A stretch of 33,279 bases of DNA from Flavobacterium sp. (lineage in GTDB: Bacteria; Bacteroidota; Bacteroidia; Flavobacteriales; Flavobacteriaceae): assembly GCA_030153045.1 (NCBI GenBank), contig JASLID010000124.1, positions 1-33,279 of the forward strand, in the 5' to 3' direction. The notes beneath the pieces were generated by a model that searched no databases, was not told the origin of the DNA, and saw only the letters and a program-made list of their open reading frames with translations. This document shows, piece after piece, positions 17,025 to 25,103 of the stretch; position 1 is the stretch's first letter; each line of letters starts with the position of its first letter. The translations under genes were made by a program, and so were the position numbers.

Positions 17025-18356
17025 TTATGAAATGGTTTCTAGAATATCTTCTTCGATAAGTTCGTGTTCTGCGATGCCAAACTGTTGGAAAGCGATTCTT
17101 TTCTCCACCGGATAATACTCGATACCTGTTATTTCTTTAATAATGTAGGAGTTTCGGTAGCAGGCCATTCCTAAATCCGGTGTGACAAACCCGTGGGTGT
17201 GCAATTCGGCATTTTGGACAAAGATTTCATTGCCATTAGTATCAATAGAATAGTTTCGGTTGGCATTAAAACGTCCTTTTTCATCCCATTGGATTCGTGA
17301 AGTAATACCTTCTATAAAATCAGGAAGGCGATAATTGTATCCGGAAGCCAATACTAATGCTTTGGTGGAATGTCTGTAACGTTTCTCTAATTCATCATGA
17401 TAAAATTCCAATTCAAAATTTCCTGAAGTCTTATTAAAATCTGCTTTTGTGCATTCGGAACTGGTTTTGAGGTCAATGTTTATATTGTGGCTGACTTTTT
17501 TGGTATAAATCGAATTGAAAATACCATCAATAAGCTCTTTGTTGATTCCTTTGTACAAATGCTTTTGCTTAGACAGCAGATTGTCTCTTTTTTGTGAAGG
17601 CAGATTGTAGAAATAATCGACATATTCCGGAGACGTCATTTCTAATGTCAGTTTGCTGTAATCCATTGGGAAGAATCGGGGAGAACGTGTAATCCAATTG
17701 AGTTTGTAATCATGGATTTCTATTTCCTGCAAGAGGTCATTGAAAATTTCGGCAGCACTTTGTCCACTTCCTAAAATGGTAATTTCCTTTTGACTTTGCA
17801 AACGTTCTTTATTCTGTAAATATTCGGATGAATGAATGGCTTTTCCTTTTAAAGACTGACAGGATTTAGGAATATAAGGCGTTGTTCCAGTACCTAAAAC
17901 CAGTTTTTTTGTGATATAAACCGTTTTAGTTTCTGTTTTTGTGCATTGTGTGGTTATGATGTATACATTACCGCTTTCATCGTATTCAATGTGTATGACT
18001 TCGGTATTGAAATGAATGTTGGGCAATTTGGCCACAGCCCATTGGCAATATTGATTGTATTCATTTCGAAGCAAAAGAAAATCTTCACGAATATAGAAGG
18101 AGTAGAGTTTCCCTTTTTCTTTAGCATAATTTAAAAAACTGAACGGATTGGTTGGGTCAGCCAGCGTTACTAAATCGGCCAAAAAAGGAATCTGAAGCGT
18201 GGTGTCCTGCAAAAGCATTCCCGGATGCCAGTTGAAAGATTCGCTTTTGTCCAAAAACAATCCGTTGAGGTTTTCAATAGGAGCAGTTAAACAGGCCAAT
18301 CCGAGATTAAACGGACCCACACCAATAGCTATAAAATCGTATGTTGTATTTTTCAT
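17025..18356 (-). CDS. Amine/lysine N-hydroxylase (IucD/DesB/BibB-like flavin monooxygenase)
   Basis: The 443-residue product begins with the FAD motif IGVGPFNLGLA (residues 11-21), then FNWHPGMLLQDTTLQIPFLADLV (substrate/FAD region). The NADPH motif is ITILGSGQSAAEIF (192-205), and the FATGY-like strand is KLVLGTGTTPYIP (151-163). The C-terminal HTHGFVTPDLGM is characteristic of N-hydroxylating monooxygenases of the lysine/ornithine/diamine group. With a PLP decarboxylase immediately upstream (5-base gap), the likely substrate is the diamine product, cadaverine or putrescine, giving the N-hydroxylamine used for hydroxamate formation. It is soluble and cytoplasmic, with all cofactor motifs intact. 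The substrate (lysine, cadaverine or putrescine) is inferred from context. Confidence 0.92.
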   Translation of the reverse strand: MKNTTYDFIAIGVGPFNLGLACLTAPIENLNGLFLDKSESFNWHPGMLLQDTTLQIPFLADLVTLADPTNPFSFLNYAKEKGKLYSFYIREDFLLLRNEYNQYCQWAVAKLPNIHFNTEVIHIEYDESGNVYIITTQCTKTETKTVYITKKLVLGTGTTPYIPKSCQSLKGKAIHSSEYLQNKERLQSQKEITILGSGQSAAEIFNDLLQEIEIHDYKLNWITRSPRFFPMDYSKLTLEMTSPEYVDYFYNLPSQKRDNLLSKQKHLYKGINKELIDGIFNSIYTKKVSHNINIDLKTSSECTKADFNKTSGNFELEFYHDELEKRYRHSTKALVLASGYNYRLPDFIEGITSRIQWDEKGRFNANRNYSIDTNGNEIFVQNAELHTHGFVTPDLGMACYRNSYIIKEITGIEYYPVEKRIAFQQFGIAEHELIEEDILETIS

Positions 18357-18361
18357 GTGAA

Positions 18362-19897
18362 TTAATTGTTTAAAGAATATTGCTGACCGTGATGCGCTAT
18401 CAGTTCAATAACCTCTTCGATATCTTGTGTTGTGGTTAACGGATTTAAAAGTGTGAATTTGAGGTATACTTTGTTATTCACTTTAGTGCTTGTGATAATT
18501 GCTTTTCCTTCGTTGAAAATCGCTTTTCGGATGTAACTGTTCAAATTACAATAAGAGGAATCTTCTTCGTTAAAAGGAGTATATCTGAAAACAACAGCAC
18601 TTATTTCCGGTTGGTTTAAAAGTTCAAAATCTTTTCTGTTTTGAAGGTGTTTTGCTGTTAACTGAGCGTTTTCAATCGCAGAATCCATAAATCGTCCCAA
18701 AGCATTGGCACCCATCACACGTAAGGTCGTCCAAAGTTTTAAAGCATCGAATCGGCGTGTAGTCTGAATTGATTTTTTTACCATGTTTGGAATTCCTTCT
18801 TCTTCCTGTTCTTTCGAATTGAGATAATCTGCGTGGTATTTGATGTAATCGACGAATGATTTATCCTTCATGAAAAATCCGCTTGAACTCACTGGTTGAA
18901 AGAAAGTTTTATGATAATCAATGGTTACTGAATCCGAAAGTTCAATTCCGTTGAGTTTCTGTTTATGGTTTTCACTCAATAATAATCCGCCGCCATAAGC
19001 TGCATCCACATGAAACCATATTTTGTTTTCTTTTGCAATTGAGGCAATTTCAGTTAACGGATCGATAGAGCCAAAGTCTGTTGTTCCGGCGGTTCCAACA
19101 ATAGCGATAGGAATATTTCCCAATTCTTTTTGCTCTTGAAGTGTTTTTCGTAATGCCGAAACATCCATTTTGTAGTTTTTATCTACTGCAACAGGAATCA
19201 CTGCATTTTGACCTAATCCTAATAAGCTCAGGTTTTTTTTCAGGCTGAAATGACTCATTTCGGAACATAAAACCTTGAATTTGTTGGCTTCAACAGGTAA
19301 GCCATCCATTTTTGGATTTATATTATAATGGGTTTTTATGTAATGATCTCTTGCTAAAAGCAATCCCATTAGGTTTGATTGTGTTCCGCCACTGGTGAAA
19401 ATACCATCTCCTGTTTTGGGATAGTTTAATTTTTTTAAGGTCCATTCTACCAATTTCAATTCGATAAAAGTGCCGCCTGTACTCTGATCCCAAGTGTCCA
19501 TAGAGGAATTTAGAGAAGATATGAAAGCTTCAGCCACTAAAGTAGGAGTTAATATAGGGCAGTTGAGGTGCGCGATATATTTTGGATGATGGAAATTAAT
19601 CACATCATTGATGTAAAGTTCCTTTAGTTCTTCCAAAACATAATCGAGAGAGTTTTCTTCAGAATCATTATTTAATGAGATTGCATCACATTTGTCCTTG
19701 ATGGATGAAATGGAAACACCGCTGAAGGGTTTTTTGTTTTCTTTGAGATGATTGGCGATCAGTTTTACCGCCTTTCCCATGCTTTTTTTGTAGGTGTTGA
19801 CAGATTTTTTATTGTTTGAGAAGATGTGCTTGTACGCCTTGTCTTTTAACAAAATTGGATTTTCCAAATCAACTTTTAATTGCTCTTGAAGGTTCAT
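18362..19897 (-). CDS. PLP-dependent amino acid decarboxylase (DesA/BibA-like, group II)
   Basis: The 511-residue product belongs to the group II PLP decarboxylases. It has HHPKYIAHLNCP, the PLP-phosphate loop GIFTSGGTQSNLMGLLLARD, the FGSIDP region, HVDAAYGGGLLL with the pyridine-nitrogen Asp298, and the Schiff-base Lys330 in DYHKTFFQPVSSSGFF. This subfamily includes L-2,4-diaminobutyrate, lysine (DesA) and glutamate decarboxylases. At the head of an NIS hydroxamate operon the expected reaction is lysine to cadaverine (or ornithine to putrescine), giving the diamine backbone. It is the first gene of the operon, with a good promoter at 19936-19966 and a possible regulator site at 20002-20029. 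Confidence 0.9.
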   Translation of the reverse strand: MNLQEQLKVDLENPILLKDKAYKHIFSNNKKSVNTYKKSMGKAVKLIANHLKENKKPFSGVSISSIKDKCDAISLNNDSEENSLDYVLEELKELYINDVINFHHPKYIAHLNCPILTPTLVAEAFISSLNSSMDTWDQSTGGTFIELKLVEWTLKKLNYPKTGDGIFTSGGTQSNLMGLLLARDHYIKTHYNINPKMDGLPVEANKFKVLCSEMSHFSLKKNLSLLGLGQNAVIPVAVDKNYKMDVSALRKTLQEQKELGNIPIAIVGTAGTTDFGSIDPLTEIASIAKENKIWFHVDAAYGGGLLLSENHKQKLNGIELSDSVTIDYHKTFFQPVSSSGFFMKDKSFVDYIKYHADYLNSKEQEEEGIPNMVKKSIQTTRRFDALKLWTTLRVMGANALGRFMDSAIENAQLTAKHLQNRKDFELLNQPEISAVVFRYTPFNEEDSSYCNLNSYIRKAIFNEGKAIITSTKVNNKVYLKFTLLNPLTTTQDIEEVIELIAHHGQQYSLNN

Positions 19898-19935
19898 AGC
19901 TATTTTTATTTAGATTAGTTCTAAGTATAATAGTG

Positions 19936-19966
19936 CAAAATTATATTCAAATGCTATGGTTGGCAA
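19936..19966 (-). promoter_or_regulatory. Promoter of the siderophore operon
   Basis: On the minus strand TAATTTTG (19936-19943) matches the -7 consensus TAnnTTTG, and TTG (complement of CAA at 19964-19966) lies 20 bases upstream. Predicted transcription would start about 30 bases before the decarboxylase ATG. I could not identify a convincing Fur box beside it. Confidence 0.65.
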
Positions 19967-20001
19967 TACTGCATTTGTAGGAAAATACGTAATATTTATG
20001 T

Positions 20002-20029
20002 GGTATTTCTTATACCCTTTTTAGGGTAT
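20002..20029. promoter_or_regulatory. Candidate operator: three alternating GGTAT/ATACC half-sites
   Basis: GGTAT (20002-20006), ATACCC (20012-20017) and GGGTAT (20024-20029) alternate in orientation. The last two form a dyad that can be read as TACCCTT-TT-TAGGGTA, the 7-2-7 layout used by NarL-type regulators. It lies 8 bases after the stop of a NarL/LuxR-type regulator gene and about 46-60 bases upstream of the siderophore promoter's TTG. It could instead be a hairpin at the end of the regulator transcript, but no T-run follows on that strand. Confidence 0.45.
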
Positions 20030-20036
20030 GCCTTTT

Positions 20037-20669
20037 TTATGTGATTTTATTATTTAAGGCATATAAAATGAGCTCTGAGGTTGAATTGACATCAATTTTT
20101 TTCATGATGTTTTTCCTGTGAGTCCTAAAAGTGTGAATGCTAATAAATAAAGCTCTAGCGATGTCCTTTCCTTTATTTCCCAATGAAATTTGTTTTATGA
20201 TTTCTAATTCGCGTGAGGTGAGTTGATTACTTTTATTATTATCATTTTGGAAAAATTGATCCATCATCAAATTGTAAATACTCGGGCAGAGGTAACGTTC
20301 TTTCTTTTCAATTTTAATTAAGGCATCAATAATGGATTGTTCCTCGCAGTTTTTGCATAAGTAAGCACTAATTCCTATTTGAAGTAAATTCGAAATGGTT
20401 TGCTCGTCTTGACAATCTGAAATTACAATAATGGAGCAATTTTGATTTGTTTTTTTGATCTGTAAAATGTCGGAGTCCAGAAATTCATCGATGTTTTTAT
20501 GGTCGATAAGAAGTAGGTCGGTCGTTTGTTTTTCAAGATGCTTAAGCAACTCTTTTTTATTGTGAAACTCTTCTATTTTTGGCTTCTTCAGTTGTTTCTG
20601 CAGGACGTGTTTGAGTCCTATTCTGTGTAAGCATTCCTTGTCGGCTATCGCGATATTCTTGAAGAACAT
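20037..20669 (-). CDS. NarL/LuxR-family response regulator, orphan
   Basis: The 210-residue product has an N-terminal receiver domain (IAIADKECLHRIGLKHVLQ, phospho-acceptor Asp56 in LLLIDHKN, Lys106 in AYLCKNCEE). The C-terminal LuxR-type helix-turn-helix contains LTSRELEIIKQISLGNKGKD and LFISIHTFRTHRKNIMKKI. The usual second acidic residue after IAIAD is replaced by Lys-Glu, so phosphorylation may be altered. No histidine kinase lies nearby. It is transcribed in the same direction as the siderophore operon, 140 bases upstream of it, which makes it a candidate local regulator. The gap contains candidate binding sites and the siderophore promoter. Confidence 0.88.
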   Translation of the reverse strand: MFFKNIAIADKECLHRIGLKHVLQKQLKKPKIEEFHNKKELLKHLEKQTTDLLLIDHKNIDEFLDSDILQIKKTNQNCSIIVISDCQDEQTISNLLQIGISAYLCKNCEEQSIIDALIKIEKKERYLCPSIYNLMMDQFFQNDNNKSNQLTSRELEIIKQISLGNKGKDIARALFISIHTFRTHRKNIMKKIDVNSTSELILYALNNKIT

Positions 20670-20713
20670 ATTGTATTAATTTAGACTTGATAAAAATAAC
20701 AATTATTTATGTC

Positions 20714-20732
20714 TTTAAAAATCATTTTTAAA
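20714..20732. repeat. AT-rich perfect palindrome upstream of the response regulator
   Basis: TTTAAAAAT-C-ATTTTTAAA has 9-base perfect arms around a single base, about 45 bases upstream of the regulator start. It could be an operator. In DNA this AT-rich a chance origin cannot be excluded. Confidence 0.35.
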
Positions 20733-20789
20733 TAAAAATTAAGCAAATGTCGTTTTTGGTGTCAAACGGTTATTTATGAGGGTTTTTGG

Positions 20790-20830
20790 TTAAAAAAAAT
20801 AACCCCTCCAAAACTAATTCTGAAGGGGTT
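20790..20830 (-). terminator. Intrinsic terminator of gcvP
   Basis: On the minus strand AACCCCT (complement of 20824-20830) pairs with AGGGGTT (complement of 20801-20807), followed by ATTTTTTTTAA. It begins 21 bases after the gcvP stop codon and is a textbook intrinsic terminator. Confidence 0.88.
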
Positions 20831-20851
20831 TGTATATATTGTATGTGATTT

Positions 20852-23701
20852 CTAATTCTCCATATATGCTTCAATAGGAGCACAAGAACAAATTAAATTT
20901 CTATCTCCGTAAGCATCGTCAACACGACGAACGCTTGGCCAGAATTTATTGTCAGAAATATATTCTAATGGGTAAGCTGCCTGTTCTCTGGTATATGGGA
21001 AATTCCAAGAATCAGCAGTTAGCATAGCCAACGTGTGAGGTGAATTTTTTAATACATTATTAGGGTCTTCAGCAGTTGCTACTTCAATTTCTTTTCTGAT
21101 AGAAATCATAGCATCACAAAAACGATCTAATTCGGCTAAATCTTCACTTTCTGTTGGTTCAACCATCAAAGTTCCTGCTACCGGGAATGAAACCGTTGGC
21201 GCATGGAAACCATAATCCATCAAACGTTTTGCGATATCTGTTACTTCAATGCCTTGTTGTTTGAAAGAACGACAATCCAAGATCATTTCGTGTGCAGCTC
21301 TTCCACACTCTCCAGAATATAGTACTGGATAATGTTCCTCCAAACGAGCTTTCATATAGTTTGCATTCAAGATCGCGTGCTCTGTTGCGCTTTTCAAACC
21401 TTCAGCACCTAGCATAGTGATGTATCCGTAAGAAATCAAACAAACTAAAGCTGATCCGTAAGGAGCAGATGAAATAGCAGTGATAGCTTTGTCTCCACCT
21501 ACGCTCAATACAGGGTTGGTTGGTAAGAAAGGAGCCAATTTTTCATTCACACAAATTGGTCCAACACCAGGTCCACCACCACCGTGAGGGATAGCGAAAG
21601 TTTTGTGTAGGTTAAGGTGACAAACGTCAGCACCAATTGTAGCAGGGTTTGTTAAACCTACCTGTGCATTCATATTGGCACCGTCCATGTAAACCAATCC
21701 TCCGTTATCGTGAATCAACTGAGTGATTTCGATGATAGAAGACTCGTAAACTCCGTGAGTAGATGGGTAAGTTACCATCAAACAAGACAAGTCGTCTTTG
21801 TGCTCGATAGCTCTAGCTCTCAAATCCTCAACATCTATGTTTCCTTCAGGAGTAGTTTTAGTAACGATGATTTTCATTCCGGCCATAGCAGCAGAAGCAG
21901 GGTTTGTTCCGTGAGCTGATGAAGGAATCAAACATACGTTTCTGTGGTTGTCACCGCGAGACTGGTGATAAGCACGGATAGCCATCAAACCAGCGTACTC
22001 ACCTTGAGCACCAGAGTTTGGTTGCAAAGTGGTAGCTGCAAAACCAGTGACAACGTTTAATTGTTGTTCTAATTTTTTAAGCATCGTGATGTAACCTTCA
22101 GCTTGTTCAACAGGAGCAAACGGGTGAATACCATTCCAGTTTGGCATTGACAAAGGCAACATTTCTGAAGCAGCGTTCAATTTCATGGTACAAGAGCCCA
22201 AAGAAATCATAGAGTGGTTCAATGATAAATCTTTACGCTCTAATTTTTTGATATAACGCATCAACTGGCTTTCAGAACGGTGGCTATTGAAAACTTCGTG
22301 TTGTAAGAAAGTTGATTTTCTTTCCAAACCTTCCATGTTTCTACCTGAAGGTAAAAGTATTTTGATTGGAGTATATTCTTTTCCGGTCGCTTCCGCGAAA
22401 ATGGAAATAATTTGATTGATATCGGCAATTGAAGTCGTTTCGTTGAATGAAATCGAGATTGTTTCTCCATCAACATAATAGAAATTTACTTCATTTCTTT
22501 CTGCGATAGCTTTCACTTTTTGAGCATCCGCTTTCACAAGGATGGTATCGAAAAAAGCTGTGTTCGTTTGGTAAACTCCTAATTTATTTAACTCTTCTGC
22601 AGCAGTTGATGCTGATGCGTGAACTTTATTAGCAATGTATTGTAAACCTTTTGGTCCGTGATATACAGCGTACATTCCAGCCATAACTGCCAATAAAACC
22701 TGAGCAGTACAAATGTTTGAAGTTGCTTTTTCACGTTTGATATGTTGTTCACGAGTTCCCAAAGCCATACGCAAAGCACGGTTTCCGTTGACATCGATAG
22801 ATACTCCGATGATTCTTCCCGGCATAGAGCGTTTGTACTCTTCTTTAGTTGCAAAGAAAGCAGCGTGAGGACCACCGTAACCCATTGGTACACCAAAACG
22901 TTGCGTAGTTCCCACAACTACGGCAGCTCCCATTTCACCTGGAGAAGTTAGGGTAGCCAATGATAAAATATCGGCAGCAACAGCCACTTTAATTTCGTTA
23001 GCTTGTGCTTTAGAAATAAATGAGCTGTAATCATTAACCTGACCGTATTTACCAGGATATTGAAGGATCGCTCCGAAGAATTCTGTAGAGAAATCGAAAG
23101 TTTCGTGGTTTCCAACAACCAATTCGATTCCTATTGGAGTAGAACGAGTTTGTAAAATAGATAATGTTTGAGGTAATATTTCTTCAGAAACGAAGAATTT
23201 GTTTACGTTGTTTTTCTTTTGGTCACGAGTACGAACGTCAAACAACAAAGCCATAGCTTCTGCAGCAGCCGTACCTTCGTCAAGAAGAGAAGCATTAGCG
23301 ATTTCCATTCCTGTTAATTCAATAACAGTAGTCTGGAAGTTTAAGATCGCTTCAAGACGTCCTTGAGCAATTTCAGCTTGGTAAGGTGTGTAAGCCGTGT
23401 ACCATCCTGGATTTTCAAAAATGTTTCTTTGAATTACCGCAGGAACAATTGTTGGGTGGTAGCCTAAACCGATGTATGATTTGAAAACTTTATTTTTTTT
23501 ACCCAATTCAAGAATATGATTTGCGTACTCGTATTCGGTCATTGCCGGATCCAAATTTAAATCGTTTTTCAAACGAATTCCATCAGGAAAAGTTTCGTAA
23601 AGTAATTGGGTCATATCAGTAACACCGATGGTTTTGAACATGTGTTCTAGGTCAGTTTCTCTTGGACCAATGTGTCTTAAAGCAAATGCGTCTGTTCTCA
23701 T
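20852..23701 (-). CDS. gcvP: Glycine dehydrogenase (decarboxylating), P-protein
   Basis: At 949 residues it is the long, single-chain P-protein form. It starts MRTDAFALRHIGPRETDLEHM, typical of GcvP. Other hallmarks are FIGLGYHPTI-like SYIGLGYHPTIVP, TAYTPYQAEIAQGRLEAILN, ASLLDEGTAAAEAM, FGVPMGYGGPHAAFFAT and, in the C-terminal half, ISLGSCTMKLNAASEM. The PLP lysine is in NLHKTFAIPHGGGGPGVGP near residue 700. The enzyme decarboxylates glycine and passes the aminomethyl group to lipoyl-GcvH; gcvH and gcvT are not in this window. It stands alone with its own terminator. A -7 element (TACTTTTG) lies at 23747-23754. I see no glycine riboswitch in the short leader. Confidence 0.97.
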   Translation of the reverse strand: MRTDAFALRHIGPRETDLEHMFKTIGVTDMTQLLYETFPDGIRLKNDLNLDPAMTEYEYANHILELGKKNKVFKSYIGLGYHPTIVPAVIQRNIFENPGWYTAYTPYQAEIAQGRLEAILNFQTTVIELTGMEIANASLLDEGTAAAEAMALLFDVRTRDQKKNNVNKFFVSEEILPQTLSILQTRSTPIGIELVVGNHETFDFSTEFFGAILQYPGKYGQVNDYSSFISKAQANEIKVAVAADILSLATLTSPGEMGAAVVVGTTQRFGVPMGYGGPHAAFFATKEEYKRSMPGRIIGVSIDVNGNRALRMALGTREQHIKREKATSNICTAQVLLAVMAGMYAVYHGPKGLQYIANKVHASASTAAEELNKLGVYQTNTAFFDTILVKADAQKVKAIAERNEVNFYYVDGETISISFNETTSIADINQIISIFAEATGKEYTPIKILLPSGRNMEGLERKSTFLQHEVFNSHRSESQLMRYIKKLERKDLSLNHSMISLGSCTMKLNAASEMLPLSMPNWNGIHPFAPVEQAEGYITMLKKLEQQLNVVTGFAATTLQPNSGAQGEYAGLMAIRAYHQSRGDNHRNVCLIPSSAHGTNPASAAMAGMKIIVTKTTPEGNIDVEDLRARAIEHKDDLSCLMVTYPSTHGVYESSIIEITQLIHDNGGLVYMDGANMNAQVGLTNPATIGADVCHLNLHKTFAIPHGGGGPGVGPICVNEKLAPFLPTNPVLSVGGDKAITAISSAPYGSALVCLISYGYITMLGAEGLKSATEHAILNANYMKARLEEHYPVLYSGECGRAAHEMILDCRSFKQQGIEVTDIAKRLMDYGFHAPTVSFPVAGTLMVEPTESEDLAELDRFCDAMISIRKEIEVATAEDPNNVLKNSPHTLAMLTADSWNFPYTREQAAYPLEYISDNKFWPSVRRVDDAYGDRNLICSCAPIEAYMEN

Positions 23702-23746
23702 TTATTTCAAAAAATGTATGTGTATATTGTGTTGTTTTTGCGCAAA

Positions 23747-23754
23747 CAAAAGTA
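23747..23754 (-). promoter_or_regulatory. Putative -7 element TACTTTTG for gcvP
   Basis: The minus strand reads TACTTTTG, about 46 bases upstream of the gcvP ATG. No TTG is found at the optimal upstream distance, so this is a moderate call. Confidence 0.45.
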
Positions 23755-23839
23755 ATTATTAATCTTGTAATATTTTGCTATACAAAAGCTAAATTTTGTG
23801 ATTTTTTCAATCAAAATAAAAGGTTGTTAACAGATTGAT

Positions 23840-23847
23840 TACTTTTG
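23840..23847 (+). promoter_or_regulatory. Putative -7 element TACTTTTG of the UbiA-like gene
   Basis: TACTTTTG (TAnnTTTG) ends 5 bases before the ATG at 23853. A TTG at 23824-23826 is only 13 bases upstream, shorter than usual. The position implies a leaderless or almost leaderless transcript and argues against the in-frame TTG start at 23835. Confidence 0.45.
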
Positions 23848-23852
23848 TAAGT

Positions 23853-24668
23853 ATGCGGCTACTTAAGAAGTTATTGGATTTTTATATCAAGGGAAGTATT
23901 CATGTGGCATTGGCTGTGTATGCTTTGGTACGTATGACTTTTCATTTCTTTCACATTGCTTACGATGAACCCATGGCATTGTTTGCTTTTTTTGGGACTA
24001 TTGTAGGGTATAATTTTGTAAAATATGACGAATTAGCCCGCGCCAAAAAATTAAAAATGAGTCTTCAGGTAAAAGGGATTGCAGGATTAAGTTTTGTTTG
24101 TTTTTTGGCTACAGCTTTTTACTTTTTTCAATTGGAAAGAAAAACACAATTAGTAGCTGTTGGATTTCTCGCACTGACATTGTTGTATACTTTGCCTTTC
24201 TTTCCAAAAATAGGGAATGCCCGTAATTGGGCTGGAGTAAAAATTTATATTGTGGCTTTTTGCTGGGCCGGAATCACTTTGTTTTTACCTATAATTAATG
24301 CCAATTTACCGCTTTCGCAAGATGTGTTTTTGAAATTTGGACAGCGCTTTTTGCTAGTGATTATATTGATATTGATTTTTGAAATCCTTGACTTAAAAAA
24401 TGACGATTTATCACTGCAAACAGTGCCACAACGTTTAGGGGTTTACAAAACCAAAATTCTGAATTTAATTTTATTGATTCCGTTTTATTGTTTGGAATTT
24501 TTAAAGAGTGATTTTCAAGTGCAACAACTTTGGATTAATTTGGTTTTGATTCTGACATTGGCTCTCTTTACGATTTTCTCTAGTCCGAAGCGTTCAGATT
24601 ATTATACTAGTTTTTGGGTGGAAAGTGTGCCAGTTTTTTGGTGGATTTTAGTTTTGTTTTTCAGATAA
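23853..24668 (+). CDS. UbiA-like integral membrane protein (prenyltransferase family, probable)
   Basis: The ATG at 23853 gives MRLLKKLLDFYIKGSIHVAL and 271 residues, mostly transmembrane (about 7-9 segments). Two polar segments sit where UbiA enzymes have their Asp-rich motifs: VGYNFVKYDELARAKK (about 51-66) and EILDLKNDDLSLQTVPQRLG (about 185-205), the latter resembling D...D...(T)xPxRLG. The first motif is degenerate compared with NDxxDxxxD. It may be a UbiA-superfamily member with altered chemistry or a non-catalytic relative. Flavobacterial homologues are usually just labelled membrane proteins. Its 3' end overlaps the convergent SRPBCC gene by 21 bases. Confidence 0.6.
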   Translation: MRLLKKLLDFYIKGSIHVALAVYALVRMTFHFFHIAYDEPMALFAFFGTIVGYNFVKYDELARAKKLKMSLQVKGIAGLSFVCFLATAFYFFQLERKTQLVAVGFLALTLLYTLPFFPKIGNARNWAGVKIYIVAFCWAGITLFLPIINANLPLSQDVFLKFGQRFLLVIILILIFEILDLKNDDLSLQTVPQRLGVYKTKILNLILLIPFYCLEFLKSDFQVQQLWINLVLILTLALFTIFSSPKRSDYYTSFWVESVPVFWWILVLFFR

Positions 24669-25103
24669 ATCCTTTAAAACTTTATTTCTTTCAATAATAA
24701 AATCATGAAGGTGTTTTTTTAGAAATAAAGAATCGATTAATTTTCCAAAAACTCCAAAAGGTGTCATATAACACAATTTATCGATCATAATTGTATTGCC
24801 ATTTTCTTCTTTGAAAAAGTGTTCGTGTTTAAAATATTTAAATTTTCCTTCTTCCATTTCATCCACAAAATAAGTGTAGAAATCCATAGCTGTCATTCTG
24901 CTTTTGTGAGTGAGATAAATACCGAAATGTTTTCCTCTCCAAGTTACCGTTTCGTTATAATTGATTAATCCTGAAGTAACTCCATCGATCGCTTTTTCAT
25001 TGGTTTTTCCAGCTGATTGCTGATGTATATCAATATCTCTTGATAAGTCGAATACGGTTTGAATTGGAGCTTTTATTATAGTAGTTAACTCTATTTTGGT
25101 CAT
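24648..25103 (-). CDS. SRPBCC (START-like) family protein
   Basis: The 151-residue product begins MTKIELTTIIKAPIQTVFDLSRDIDIHQ, the usual first strand and helix of the SRPBCC/polyketide-cyclase-like helix-grip fold. The body contains ETVTWRGKHFGIYLTHKS and FKHEHFFKEENGNTIMIDKL. The C-terminal long helix is FGKLIDSLFLKKHLHDFIIERNKVLKDL. Proteins of this fold bind hydrophobic ligands in a central cavity; no catalytic residue can be assigned. It is the last gene of the group that starts with the GbsR-type regulator, and its 3' end overlaps the convergent UbiA-like gene by 21 bases. Confidence 0.85.
   Translation of the reverse strand: MTKIELTTIIKAPIQTVFDLSRDIDIHQQSAGKTNEKAIDGVTSGLINYNETVTWRGKHFGIYLTHKSRMTAMDFYTYFVDEMEEGKFKYFKHEHFFKEENGNTIMIDKLCYMTPFGVFGKLIDSLFLKKHLHDFIIERNKVLKDLSEKQN

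Noticed and set aside
19898..20036. Fur box at the siderophore promoter
   Set aside because: I could not find a convincing GATAAT-type 7-1-7 repeat; the AT-rich words there match only by composition.
23702..23834. Glycine riboswitch ahead of gcvP
   Set aside because: The leader is only ~50 bases after the putative -7 element and shows no paired helices or conserved riboswitch core.
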